NCBI GenBank assembly: GCA_910586175.1
Contig: CAJUIJ010000076.1
Coordinates: 1-11,390, forward strand
From: an uncultured Muribaculaceae bacterium
GTDB lineage: Bacteria > Bacteroidota > Bacteroidia > Bacteroidales > Muribaculaceae
Length of the DNA stretch: 11,390 nt
Direction of reading: 5' to 3'
Each line of letters starts with the position of its first letter. Position 1 is the first letter of the stretch. Positions 1 through 7,892 of the stretch are shown piece by piece. The position numbers and the translations under genes are program-made. Below the pieces are notes generated by a model that was given only the letters and a program-made list of their open reading frames with translations, was not told where the DNA came from and ran no database searches.

Positions 1-2
1 GT

Positions 3-758
3 GCATGTATGCTGACTGCATTATTGGGAATGGCGTGGGGGCAAAAGGGGCACGACACTGTGGCCTATATTGCTGAATGCCATCTTACTCCCGAGGCAAA
101 GAGGGCAGCTGAAGAACTGCTCGACGGCAAGTCGATAGTCTACTATTCCAATTGGCTTGATAACGCATCGCACACGCCGGAATATTCATACTCAAAGACA
201 TGGCACTATAAGAACATAGATGCAGATGAGTCGTTTGAGAATGCACGTCAGGCGAAAGATGGAGACATCGTGAAAGCTCTCGATGAGCAGATAGCAATAC
301 TTTCTGACAAGTCGCAAAGCAAGAAAAAGCGCTCGCTGGCACTCAAAATGGTGGTGCATTTCTTAGGAGATATACATCAGCCCATGCATATGGGACATTA
401 TTCAGACCGAGGCGGCAACTCTCACTTCGTGTACTACTTCCGCAACGGCACCAACCTGCACACCGTGTGGGACAGCAAACTTGTGGAATCTGGTCATAAA
501 TGGTCTTATACAGAATGGCAACAGCAGATAGACCGTGCCACTCCTGCTGAGGAGGCCGAGATATTGCGCCTTACCACCCCTAAGGAATGGGGCAAACAGA
601 CATATGAAATCTGCAAGGAAGTATACAAAAAGACACCGATTGACACCAATATAGAATACAACTATATAGCCGAATGGACACCGGTAGTGGAGCAGCAATT
701 CCTGCGCGGAGGCCTGAGGCTTGCCAAGGTGCTTAACGAAGCGCTAACCACAAAATGA
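3..758 (+). CDS. S1/P1-family zinc-dependent nuclease, 5'-partial
   Basis: This is a secreted or periplasmic trinuclear-zinc nuclease that cuts single-stranded DNA or RNA, probably for nucleic-acid scavenging. The reading frame is open to the window edge. The first ATG in view (9) leaves only nine residues before the mature start, too short for a signal peptide, so the true start lies upstream. Counting from that ATG, hydrophobic LTALLGMA precedes W10. In this family the mature N-terminal Trp is itself a zinc ligand, so signal peptidase should cut just before W10. All nine P1-nuclease ligand positions can be matched: W10, H15 (WGxxGH), D51 (NWLD), H66 (TWHY), H117, D121 and H127 (VHFLGDIHQPMH), H151 and D155 (NLHTVWD). 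Their spacing follows P1 closely, so the enzyme should be active. The stop overlaps the next start as ATGA. Family assignment is firm; the physiological substrate is inferred. Confidence 0.93.
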   Translation, partial: ACMLTALLGMAWGQKGHDTVAYIAECHLTPEAKRAAEELLDGKSIVYYSNWLDNASHTPEYSYSKTWHYKNIDADESFENARQAKDGDIVKALDEQIAILSDKSQSKKKRSLALKMVVHFLGDIHQPMHMGHYSDRGGNSHFVYYFRNGTNLHTVWDSKLVESGHKWSYTEWQQQIDRATPAEEAEILRLTTPKEWGKQTYEICKEVYKKTPIDTNIEYNYIAEWTPVVEQQFLRGGLRLAKVLNEALTTK

Positions 759-1234
759 CAAACAAATATCCTCGACTCAACCTGCCACCGGTAGAATTGC
801 GCATGCGCGAAAGTCAGGGAGAAGTGAAAGTCTTCGATACACTGCGCTCAAAATGGGTAACACTCACACCTGAAGAGTGGGTAAGACAGCACTTTGCTTC
901 ATGGCTTCAAAGCGAATACGGTTACCCGGCTTCTCTCATGGCCAACGAAATAGGCATAGAGGTCAACGGTACACGCAAGCGTTGCGACACTGTAGTGTTC
1001 ACGCGAGAAGGGTCTCCCCGCATCATTGTTGAGTATAAAGCACCCGACATAAAGATAACTCAGGCTGTATTCGACCAGATAGTGCGCTACAACATGACTC
1101 TTCATGCAGATTATCTCATAGTAAGCAATGGACTTAACCATTATTGCTGCAAGATAGATTACTCAGCAGGCAATTACAATTTCATACCCCAAATACCTAA
1201 TTATTCATCCACACTCGGAGGATGTGAAAACTAA
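755..1234 (+). CDS. HsdR N-terminal-like PD-(D/E)XK domain protein
   Basis: This is a 159-residue stand-alone protein resembling the N-terminal nuclease domain of type I restriction HsdR subunits. A PD-(D/E)XK core is visible: E65 in the helix, D78 (RKRCDTVVF) and E93-x-K95 (IIVEYKAP), followed by an amphipathic stretch and a hydrophobic strand (HADYLIVSNG). The helicase and translocase parts of HsdR are absent, and no HsdM or HsdS gene lies nearby, so it is not a restriction system. Small proteins of this kind are common in Bacteroidetes chromosomes, and I know of no established function. Its ATG overlaps the stop of the nuclease gene by ATGA, and its last 11 bases overlap the start of the helicase gene. 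This suggests translational coupling of all three. Catalytic activity is inferred from the retained motif only. Confidence 0.85.
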   Translation: MTNKYPRLNLPPVELRMRESQGEVKVFDTLRSKWVTLTPEEWVRQHFASWLQSEYGYPASLMANEIGIEVNGTRKRCDTVVFTREGSPRIIVEYKAPDIKITQAVFDQIVRYNMTLHADYLIVSNGLNHYCCKIDYSAGNYNFIPQIPNYSSTLGGCEN

Positions 1235-3578
1235 CGTGGAGAACAACATATATAAATATCTGGACGAACTGAATCCACAACAGCGGGCAGCTGTGGAATA
1301 TTGTGATGGGCCTTCGCTTGTGATAGCGGGCGCAGGTTCGGGCAAGACGCGGGTGCTGACCTATAAAATCATGCACCTCATCAGACTTGGCATAGAGCCA
1401 TACCGCATACTCGCACTTACATTCACCAACAAGGCAGCCCGCGAAATGAAGGAGAGAATATCAAAGGTGGTCGGTGAGAAAATAGCCTCAAAAATACGTA
1501 TGGGCACATTTCACTCCGTTTACCTCCGTATGCTGCGTGCTCATGCTGACCGTCTTGGCTTCAACAGCAACTTCACAATCTACGACACCACAGACTCCCG
1601 TTCGCTGATAAAACAGATAATCAAAGAACTTGGACTCGATGAGAAGCAATACAAACCGGCGTCGGTGGCCTCGCAGATATCGAACGCCAAGAATGCCATG
1701 ATGACACCGGAGCAATATCGCGCAGAGTATTACGATACTGACCGAAAAGCCAAAAGACCGTTGATGTCGGAGATATTCGCGAGATATGTGGCGCGTTGCC
1801 GCATGGCCAACGCCCTGGACTTTGACGACATACTCTTTCATATGAACACACTGCTGCGCGACAATCCGGACGTGCTTCACCACTATCAGGAATATTTCAA
1901 ATATATTCTTGTAGATGAGTATCAAGACACCAACTTCGCCCAGCATGTGTCGGTGTCTATGCTCGCCAAGCCGGACCTGAAACTATGTGTGGTGGGAGAT
2001 GATGCCCAGAGCATATACTCATTCAGAGGAGCCAATATCGCCAATATCATCAACCTTGAAAAATCGTATCCCGGATTACGCACGTTCAAGCTTGAACGAA
2101 ATTACAGGTCCACCCAGAATATAGTCAACGCCGCCGGGAGCCTCATCGAAAAGAACCGGCGCCAGCTCAAGAAGCAGGTATATTCAGAAAACGAGAAAGG
2201 AGCGCCAGTAAATATAATCCGCACATACAGCGACCTTGAGGAGGCCTATGTGGTTTCGACCGATATCAATGCCACAAAGCTTAAGGAGCATGACTCATAT
2301 GATGAATACGCAGTGCTCTATCGCACCAATGCCCAGAGCCGCGTGATTGAGGAAGCGTTGCGCAAGCGTAACATCGGATACAGGATAGTAGGCGGAACTG
2401 CTTTCTACCAACGCAAGGAGATAAAGGATGTAATAGGTTATTTCCGCGTGGCCATCAATCCTGATGACGATGAGGCGATGCGCCGTATCATAAACTTCCC
2501 GGCCAGAGGAATCGGCGACACTACAGTCAAGAAACTTCAGGCTGCCGCAAATGCCGCATCGTGCAGCCTTTGGGGAGTCATTGACAACCTCGATACCATC
2601 AATGCCGATTTAAACTCCGGGGCAATAAAAAAACTTAACGCCTTCGCAACGATGATTCGCGAGTTTATAGCCGATAACGAAAAATCGAATGCCTATGAAC
2701 TCGGTCAACTCATCTACAACCGCACCGGCATACTTTTGCTTTATGCCAATGACAATTCGCCTGAGAATATATCAAGACAGGAAAACATGGCCGAGATGCT
2801 CACCGGACTCAAAGACTTTGTGGAGATGCGTCGCGAGGGTGGCGAAGGAGACGTTAACATGGCGGCTTTCCTTTCTGAAGTCTCGCTTGCCACCGATGCT
2901 GATGAGAAAGACAAGACCGATGAGCCGAAAGTGACCTTGATGACAGTGCATGCCGCAAAGGGACTCGAATTCAAACATGTATACATTGTAGGAGCCGAAG
3001 AGGAGCTATTCCCTTCTGCAATGGCCATGAACTCGCTGGCCGAGATAGAAGAGGAACGACGACTTATGTATGTGGCCATAACGAGAGCCAAGAAGAGATG
3101 CACAATCACATATGCTAAGTCTCGCTTCCGCAACGGCCAGACCAAGATGTCATCTCCTTCACGCTTCCTGGCCGACATCGACTCTATGTATGTGAACCGT
3201 GAGGAATCAGGAGGGAAGTCTTCCTCTCCGAGATCGGAAACACCCTTCATCAATCCGGTGGCGAACTATAACCGATATGGAGCAGCAAGCAGCTATGGGC
3301 AAAATGACTCTCTTAACGAAGGCAACCCGTTGCACTTGGCCACGTCATCACGCCATCGCATGGTCAAAATCAAGGAGACAGCCGCAGGTGCCGACAAACC
3401 TCAGCATTGCGCCGACTCACTGAAAGCCGGAATGAAAATAGAGCATTCCAAGTTTGGCAAAGGGGTGATTGCGAAGACAGGCAACATCAGCGGCGAACCA
3501 AGCATAACCGTCGTATTTGACAATGTAGGCACTAAAAACCTGCTACTCCGCTACGCCAAATTCAACATCTTAGGCTGA
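1224..3578 (+). CDS. pcrA: ATP-dependent DNA helicase, PcrA/UvrD/Rep family (SF1A)
   Basis: This 784-residue protein is a 3'-5' single-strand translocase and helicase for DNA repair, plasmid or phage replication and removal of obstacles from DNA. SF1A motifs appear in order: Q motif LNPQQRAAV (16-24), Walker A AGAGSGKT (35-42), Walker B VDEYQD (230-235), motif III GDDAQSIYSFRG (258-269), ERNYRST (motif IV), motif V TVHAAKGLEF (574-583) and motif VI EEERRLMYVAITRA (609-622). A hydrophilic linker of about 80 residues leads to a C-terminal Tudor-like module (from G736, GMKIEHSKFGKG) that in PcrA/UvrD contacts RNA polymerase. The start is uncertain: GTG 1224 has GGAGG (1217-1221) only two bases upstream, while GTG 1236 has it 14 bases away. 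Either gives a full N-terminus. It overlaps the upstream gene by 11 bases. The family is certain; PcrA versus UvrD naming is convention. Confidence 0.95.
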   Translation: MKTNVENNIYKYLDELNPQQRAAVEYCDGPSLVIAGAGSGKTRVLTYKIMHLIRLGIEPYRILALTFTNKAAREMKERISKVVGEKIASKIRMGTFHSVYLRMLRAHADRLGFNSNFTIYDTTDSRSLIKQIIKELGLDEKQYKPASVASQISNAKNAMMTPEQYRAEYYDTDRKAKRPLMSEIFARYVARCRMANALDFDDILFHMNTLLRDNPDVLHHYQEYFKYILVDEYQDTNFAQHVSVSMLAKPDLKLCVVGDDAQSIYSFRGANIANIINLEKSYPGLRTFKLERNYRSTQNIVNAAGSLIEKNRRQLKKQVYSENEKGAPVNIIRTYSDLEEAYVVSTDINATKLKEHDSYDEYAVLYRTNAQSRVIEEALRKRNIGYRIVGGTAFYQRKEIKDVIGYFRVAINPDDDEAMRRIINFPARGIGDTTVKKLQAAANAASCSLWGVIDNLDTINADLNSGAIKKLNAFATMIREFIADNEKSNAYELGQLIYNRTGILLLYANDNSPENISRQENMAEMLTGLKDFVEMRREGGEGDVNMAAFLSEVSLATDADEKDKTDEPKVTLMTVHAAKGLEFKHVYIVGAEEELFPSAMAMNSLAEIEEERRLMYVAITRAKKRCTITYAKSRFRNGQTKMSSPSRFLADIDSMYVNREESGGKSSSPRSETPFINPVANYNRYGAASSYGQNDSLNEGNPLHLATSSRHRMVKIKETAAGADKPQHCADSLKAGMKIEHSKFGKGVIAKTGNISGEPSITVVFDNVGTKNLLLRYAKFNILG

Positions 3579-3635
3579 GATGAAAGTGAAAGGCCGCATT
3601 AAAATGTCAAGAGTAAAACAAGCAAGTTAACATCA

Positions 3636-3665
3636 AAGTTATGTAGCCAGCACACTTCATAACTT
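3636..3665. repeat. 8-bp inverted repeat in the pcrA-nspC gap
   Basis: AAGTTATG (3636-3643) and CATAACTT (3658-3665) are perfect inverted arms around a 14-base spacer, ending 28 bases before the nspC ATG. No T-run follows, so it is a poor intrinsic terminator. It could be an operator or a weak leader hairpin, or chance in AT-rich DNA. The rest of the gap (3579-3693) shows no clear promoter. Confidence 0.35.
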
Positions 3666-3693
3666 ATCAATCATTACATAGCACTTATATAAA

Positions 3694-4830
3694 ATGCAGA
3701 CACCATATTATATAGTATATGAAGAAAAGCTTCGTGCCAACATGGAAAAACTGAGCCGTGTGGCACGTGAGGCAGACGTAAAAATCATAATGGCATTCAA
3801 GGCCAACGCGCTCTGGAAGACATTTCCTATCATAGCGGAGTATTTCACGGCCTCCACAGCCAGTTCACTCAACGAGATGAAGCTCTCACTCGAACATCTG
3901 GGACACGATGTGCATGCATACTGCCCGGTTTATACCGAGCATAGTTTTCCGGAATTTCTGAAGGGTTGTTCTCACATCACTTTCAACTCACTGTCTCAAT
4001 TCCGCAGGTTTAAACCGGCCATGGAATCGTATGAGAAAGAGACTGGCAAACATGTGTCGGCAGGACTACGTGTCAACCCTCATTGCAGCGTAATCGAAAC
4101 CGACATATATAATCCCTGTATGCCCGGCTCTCGGTTTGGCGAGAACCCGACACACCTTACCGAGGGACTTCCCGATGGAATAGAAGGATTGCACTTCCAT
4201 GCCCTCTGCGAGTCATCGAGCCAAGATTTACAGGCAGTGCTTGAAGCTTTTGAGCAAGAATACGGCCATCTTCTTGGATCCGTGAAATGGCTGAACATGG
4301 GTGGAGGTCATCTAATCACCCGCAAAGACTATGACACAGCACTCTTCGTGAAACTGATGCAAGAGCTTCACCAGCGCTATCCTCACCTTCAGCTCATCAT
4401 CGAGCCCGGAAGTGCATTTACATGGCAAACCGGAGACCTGGTGACAGAAGTTCTCGATGTGGTGGAAGATTCAGGCATAAAGACTGCCATAATCGATGCC
4501 TCCTTCGCATGTCACATGCCGGACTGCCTTGAAATGCCCTACAAGCCGGCAATTGAGGAAGCTCTCCCCGATGAATCTGAACAAGGACTACCCTACCGCC
4601 TTGGCGGCAACTCCTGCTTGAGCGGGGACTTTGTGGGAGACTGGAAATTCGAGTGCGAACTAAAGCCCGGAGACCGCTTAACGCTCAAAGACATGAACCA
4701 CTACACTACAGTAAAGACAAACATGTTCAACGGCATACAGCACCCATCCATCTGGCTTAAACCGACAGAGGGGGATGCGGTGCTGCTTCGCGAATTTACC
4801 TACGAAGACTATCGCAGCAGAATGGACTGA
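3694..4830 (+). CDS. nspC: Carboxynorspermidine/carboxyspermidine decarboxylase NspC
   Basis: This PLP enzyme decarboxylates carboxynorspermidine or carboxyspermidine to norspermidine or spermidine, the last step of the S-adenosylmethionine-decarboxylase-independent polyamine route in many Bacteroidetes, vibrios and campylobacters. It is a 378-residue alanine-racemase-fold (fold III) decarboxylase, the usual NspC length. K36 in AFKAN should form the PLP Schiff base. H169 with ALCE (170-173), the GGGH glycine loop (203-206) and EPGS (237-240) should bind the cofactor. CHMPDCLEMPY (from C273) and GGNSCLSGD (304-312, catalytic C308 and D312) are characteristic of NspC. The partner carboxy(nor)spermidine dehydrogenase is not in the window, so the gene is separated from its pathway mate or that gene lies elsewhere. 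No Shine-Dalgarno site is visible; the ATG follows an A/T-rich TTATATAAA, usual for this phylum. Confidence 0.95.
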   Translation: MQTPYYIVYEEKLRANMEKLSRVAREADVKIIMAFKANALWKTFPIIAEYFTASTASSLNEMKLSLEHLGHDVHAYCPVYTEHSFPEFLKGCSHITFNSLSQFRRFKPAMESYEKETGKHVSAGLRVNPHCSVIETDIYNPCMPGSRFGENPTHLTEGLPDGIEGLHFHALCESSSQDLQAVLEAFEQEYGHLLGSVKWLNMGGGHLITRKDYDTALFVKLMQELHQRYPHLQLIIEPGSAFTWQTGDLVTEVLDVVEDSGIKTAIIDASFACHMPDCLEMPYKPAIEEALPDESEQGLPYRLGGNSCLSGDFVGDWKFECELKPGDRLTLKDMNHYTTVKTNMFNGIQHPSIWLKPTEGDAVLLREFTYEDYRSRMD

Positions 4831-4894
4831 TAAACCGCAGACCCCGCGCCCACTATTTTTTGAGATAATGGTGCATTAACATAAAATTATATTT

Positions 4895-4927
4895 TTACGC
4901 CATCTTTTGCAACAAAAGATGGCGTAA
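4895..4927 (+). terminator. Intrinsic terminator hairpin after nspC
   Basis: A perfect 15-bp stem (TTACGCCATCTTTTG, 4895-4909, with 4913-4927) closes on a CAA triloop, 64 bases past the nspC stop. The tail is only moderately T-rich (TGTTTT, 4929-4934). The long perfect stem and its place between two plus-strand units support termination; an RNA-processing stem is the alternative. Confidence 0.65.
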
Positions 4928-5039
4928 TGTTTTCCAGAAATATTTTTAATAATTTGATATACAATTATATAAAAATATTAGATGCATTAAATGTTATCCA
5001 AAATAAAAATTTTTAATATAATTTTAACATGCAAAAGTA

Positions 5040-5070
5040 TTGCAAATGAAACAATTTATTCTTAATTTTG
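5040..5070 (+). promoter_or_regulatory. Bacteroidetes-type promoter for nrdDG
   Basis: The -33 element TTG (5040-5042) and a perfect -7 element TAATTTTG (5063-5070, consensus TAnnTTTG) are separated by 20 bases, the spacing of the Bacteroidetes primary sigma factor. Transcription should begin near 5076, leaving a leader of about 80 bases before the nrdD ATG. Confidence 0.7.
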
Positions 5071-5072
5071 CA

Positions 5073-5120
5073 ATCGTTTTCGGGCAGCTTCACGAGCATA
5101 TGTAGCAGTGCGGAGACGAT
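5073..5120 (+). promoter_or_regulatory. Possible structured leader of nrdD mRNA
   Basis: ATCGTTTTCG (5073-5082) can pair with CGGAGACGAT (5111-5120) as a 10-bp stem with two G-U pairs, enclosing 28 bases. The stem falls just at or after the predicted transcription start and 38 bases before the ATG. It matches no riboswitch I recognise. It may stabilise the transcript, regulate it, or be coincidental. Confidence 0.3.
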
Positions 5121-5158
5121 AAATCTGAAACATAAAAACATAGTAAAAACAGGCCCTC

Positions 5159-7363
5159 ATGATACAGACAGTAGTCAAGCGCGACGGACGCGTGGTAGGA
5201 TACAACGAAGAAAAAATCAAGGCAGCTATCCGTAAGGCTATGCTCAGCACCGATATAGGAGAGGATGAAGCACTGATACAGAAAATCGCCGACCGCATCG
5301 GCATGACCGGCAACGCCCGCATGACTGTTGAAGAGATTCAGGACAAGGTGGAGATAGAGTTGATGAAATCGGCTCGAAAGGATGTTGCGAAGCGTTATAT
5401 CGCCTATCGCGACCAGCGCAGCATAGCGCGACGCGCCAAGACACGCGACATTTTTCTTGAAATCATCGAGGCCAAAAATAATGACGTGACCCGCGAGAAC
5501 GCCAACATGAACACCGATTCGCCGGCGGGCATGATGATGAAATTTGCAAGTGAGACTACAAAGCCATTTGTAGACGATTATCTTCTCACAGCAGCGGTAA
5601 AACAGGCCGTGAAGAATAATTATCTTCATATTCACGACAAAGACTACTACCCTACCAAATCGCTGACATGCGTGCAGCATCCTCTTGACCGCATACTTGA
5701 ACATGGTTTTGTGGCCGGACACGGCGAATCCCGGCCGGCAAAACGCATCGAGACAGCAAGCGTAATAGCCTGCATATCGCTCGAGACAGCGCAGAACGAG
5801 ATGCACGGAGGGCAAGCCATACCGGCGTTTGACTTCTACCTTGCCCCGTTTGTGCGAAAATCATTTGTGGAGGAAGTCAAGAACCTCGAGCAATTGACAG
5901 GCCAAGATTTGAGTCACTTATATAATGCAGATTTAAAAGACTACTTACGTAAGGATCTTGACGGCCTGGAAGGAGAAGAGCGTCTGCTTCAGCATGCCAT
6001 CAATAAGACAGTTGGCAGAGTGCACCAGTCAATGGAAGCATTCATTCACAACATGAACACCATACATTCACGCGGGGGTAACCAGGTAGTATTCAGTTCT
6101 ATAAATTATGGCACTGACACATCGGCAGAAGGACGCTGCGTGATACGTGAACTCCTTCTTTCCACATATGAGGGTGTTGGCAATGGAGCCACTGCGATAT
6201 TCCCTATTCAGATATGGAAAAAGAAGAGAGGCGTGAGCTATCTTCCCGAAGATCCCAACTACGACCTATACGAACTTGCGTGTAAGGTGACGGCACGCAG
6301 ATTCTTCCCCAACTTCCTGAATCTCGATGCCACATTCAACCGCAGTGAAGCATGGAGAGCAGATGACCCCAAGCGATACGAGCATGAGGTGGCCACTATG
6401 GGATGTCGCACACGCGTGTTTGAAAACAGATATGGAGAGAAGACATCAGTAGGTCGTGGCAACATATCGTTCAGCACAATCAACATAGTTCGTCTGGCGA
6501 TTGAGGTATCCAACATCAAGGATAAAGAGGAGCGAATAGCACGATTTTTTGAGAAATTTGATGATATACTCGACCTGACAGCACGTCAGCTTAACGAACG
6601 TTTCAACTTCCAGAAGACAGCCTTGGCCAAGCAATTCCCGCTTGTAATGAGCGTACTTTGGAATGGAAGCGACAAACTCGATCGTAACGGCACGATCGAG
6701 AGCGTAATTAACCAAGGCACGCTTGGTATAGGCTTCATAGGTCTTGCCGAATGCCTTATAGCCTTGGTGGGCAAGCATCATGGCGAAAGCGAGGAAGCTC
6801 AGGAACTCGGACTCAAGATAGTAAGTCACATGCGCAGCCGTGTGAATGACTATTGTGAGCAATATGGACACAACTATTCAGTGCTTGCCACTCCGGCAGA
6901 AGGATTGTCCGGAAAATTCACAAAGAAAGATCGTCAGACATTTGGAATTATACCCGGGGTCACCGATAAGGATTATTATACCAACTCCAACCATGTGCCA
7001 GTATACTACCACTGTTCGCCGCGCCATAAGGCAAAGATAGAGGCTCCATATCACGAGCTTACACGTGGAGGTCATATATTCTACGTAGAGATAGATGGCG
7101 ATGCAACCCACAATGAAAAATCAATCATGCAGATCGTTGACATGATGGATCAATATAACATGGGGTATGGATCGGTAAACCACAACCGCAACCATTGCCC
7201 GAACTGCGGCTATGAGAACGCAGAGAAGAATGTAGAGCATTGCCCAAAATGTGGAGCCAAGTTCGAAACAATACAGCGCATCACCGGCTATCTTGTAGGC
7301 ACAACAGACCGATGGAACTCCGGTAAGCTCGCTGAGCTCAATGACCGCATAGTACACAAATGA
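5159..7363 (+). CDS. nrdD: Anaerobic (class III) ribonucleoside-triphosphate reductase
   Basis: This cytoplasmic glycyl-radical enzyme reduces ribonucleoside triphosphates to deoxy forms without oxygen. The 734 residues begin with an ATP-cone allosteric domain (about 3-92, VKRDGRVVGYNEEKIKAAI), which senses dATP and ATP. The ten-stranded barrel carries C171 (SLTCVQHP), the thiyl-radical Cys C416 (MGCRTRV) and the following Asn N435 (GRGNISFSTIN). Near the C-terminus four cysteines, C680, C683, C695 and C698 (CPNC and CPKC), form the zinc site. G710 in RITGYLVG is the glycyl-radical residue, followed by the usual RWNSGKLAELNDRI tail. Length and motifs are complete, so the enzyme should work. 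The stop overlaps the nrdG start (ATGA). The ATG at 5159 is fixed by an in-frame TAA at 5144-5146. No strong Shine-Dalgarno site is present. Confidence 0.97.
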   Translation: MIQTVVKRDGRVVGYNEEKIKAAIRKAMLSTDIGEDEALIQKIADRIGMTGNARMTVEEIQDKVEIELMKSARKDVAKRYIAYRDQRSIARRAKTRDIFLEIIEAKNNDVTRENANMNTDSPAGMMMKFASETTKPFVDDYLLTAAVKQAVKNNYLHIHDKDYYPTKSLTCVQHPLDRILEHGFVAGHGESRPAKRIETASVIACISLETAQNEMHGGQAIPAFDFYLAPFVRKSFVEEVKNLEQLTGQDLSHLYNADLKDYLRKDLDGLEGEERLLQHAINKTVGRVHQSMEAFIHNMNTIHSRGGNQVVFSSINYGTDTSAEGRCVIRELLLSTYEGVGNGATAIFPIQIWKKKRGVSYLPEDPNYDLYELACKVTARRFFPNFLNLDATFNRSEAWRADDPKRYEHEVATMGCRTRVFENRYGEKTSVGRGNISFSTINIVRLAIEVSNIKDKEERIARFFEKFDDILDLTARQLNERFNFQKTALAKQFPLVMSVLWNGSDKLDRNGTIESVINQGTLGIGFIGLAECLIALVGKHHGESEEAQELGLKIVSHMRSRVNDYCEQYGHNYSVLATPAEGLSGKFTKKDRQTFGIIPGVTDKDYYTNSNHVPVYYHCSPRHKAKIEAPYHELTRGGHIFYVEIDGDATHNEKSIMQIVDMMDQYNMGYGSVNHNRNHCPNCGYENAEKNVEHCPKCGAKFETIQRITGYLVGTTDRWNSGKLAELNDRIVHK

Positions 7364-7803
7364 CTATACGTGTGCTTGACATAATACGGGGCACTACTGT
7401 GGATGGCCCTGGCTTCCGGACATCCATCTATTTGGCCGGTTGTGCACATCACTGTCCAGGCTGCCACAATACTCAATCTTGGGATTTTGAAGCCGGACAA
7501 GAAATGAGCATCGATGAGATTATGGAAATAGTCAAGGAGGAGGAATTCGATGTTACATTGTCAGGCGGTGACCCGATGTATCAGCCGAATGCAGTAGCCG
7601 AGCTCGCCGCACGTATACGGGAACTCGGTCACACAGTGTGGGTATATACCGGATTCACATGGGAACAGATACAAGACGATCCTCGTCTTATCGACGCACT
7701 TAAAGATGTGGAGGCTATAGTAGAAGGTCCTTTTATTGAGTCAAAAAAAGATCCGGATCTGCTGTTTAGAGGCTCCTCCAATCAAAGAATCATATATTTA
7801 TAA
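7360..7803 (+). CDS. nrdG: Anaerobic ribonucleotide reductase activase (radical SAM)
   Basis: This protein uses a 4Fe-4S cluster and S-adenosylmethionine to place the glycyl radical on NrdD. It is a 147-residue minimal radical-SAM protein. The cluster motif CxxxCxxC is C28, C32 and C35 (CAHHCPGC). GGDP (69-72) is the SAM-binding GGE-type motif, and the N-terminal VDGPGFRTSIYLAGC is the classic NrdG opening. It overlaps nrdD by four bases (ATGA), so the two are translationally coupled and made in matched amounts. The gene ends at a hairpin terminator shared with the convergent RSH gene. Confidence 0.96.
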   Translation: MTIRVLDIIRGTTVDGPGFRTSIYLAGCAHHCPGCHNTQSWDFEAGQEMSIDEIMEIVKEEEFDVTLSGGDPMYQPNAVAELAARIRELGHTVWVYTGFTWEQIQDDPRLIDALKDVEAIVEGPFIESKKDPDLLFRGSSNQRIIYL

Positions 7804-7835
7804 AAACTGCTGCTGAAAAGAAATAGACAACAACA

Positions 7836-7874
7836 ATAAGGCTTGTTTTGAAATTTACTCAAAACAAGCCTTAT
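7836..7874. terminator. Bidirectional terminator between nrdG and RSH gene
   Basis: A perfect 16-bp inverted repeat, ATAAGGCTTGTTTTGA (7836-7851) with 7859-7874, encloses a 7-base loop. It lies between convergent stops at 7803 and 7893, so it probably ends both transcripts. Tails on either side are A/T-rich but contain no long T-run. Confidence 0.75.
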
Positions 7875-7892
7875 GTTATATTATGAAATGTC

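Larger units (their letters stand above)
4831..5158. other. AT-rich intergenic region between nspC and nrdD
   Basis: These 328 bases carry no convincing gene. From left to right they hold a weak stem (CACTATT 4851-4857 with AATGGTG 4867-4873, one wobble), a strong terminator-like hairpin (4895-4927), about 110 very AT-rich bases (roughly 4928-5040), a Bacteroidetes-type promoter (5040-5070) and a possibly folded nrdD leader. The AT-rich stretch may act as an UP-like or regulator-binding region for nrdD. I saw no NrdR box and no convincing FNR-type palindrome. Confidence 0.7.

Noticed and set aside
755..1234. Type I restriction-modification remnant
   Set aside because: Only an HsdR-N-like domain is present, with no HsdM, HsdS, motor domain or mobile-element trace, and the gene is intact and coupled to pcrA.
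1488..1946. 152-codon minus-strand open frame within pcrA
   Set aside because: It is antisense to conserved helicase sequence and has no domain or start signal.
2741..3253. 170-codon minus-strand open frame within pcrA
   Set aside because: It covers conserved helicase motifs V and VI on the other strand, and its translation is Ser-rich with no family resemblance.
3580..3630. 16-codon open frame starting just after the pcrA stop (MKVKGRIKMSRVKQAS)
   Set aside because: It is too short to distinguish from chance. It is basic but has no ribosome site or other support.
4954..4967. FNR-like site TTGAT-N4-AATTA upstream of nrdD
   Set aside because: Only the left half matches the consensus (TTGAT-N4-ATCAA). 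In DNA this AT-rich the match is not significant, attractive though it is for an anaerobic gene.
5090..5815. 241-codon minus-strand open frame opposite the start of nrdD
   Set aside because: It lies antisense to clearly conserved NrdD sequence. Its translation is Cys-, His- and Tyr-rich with no recognisable motif, as expected of a shadow frame.
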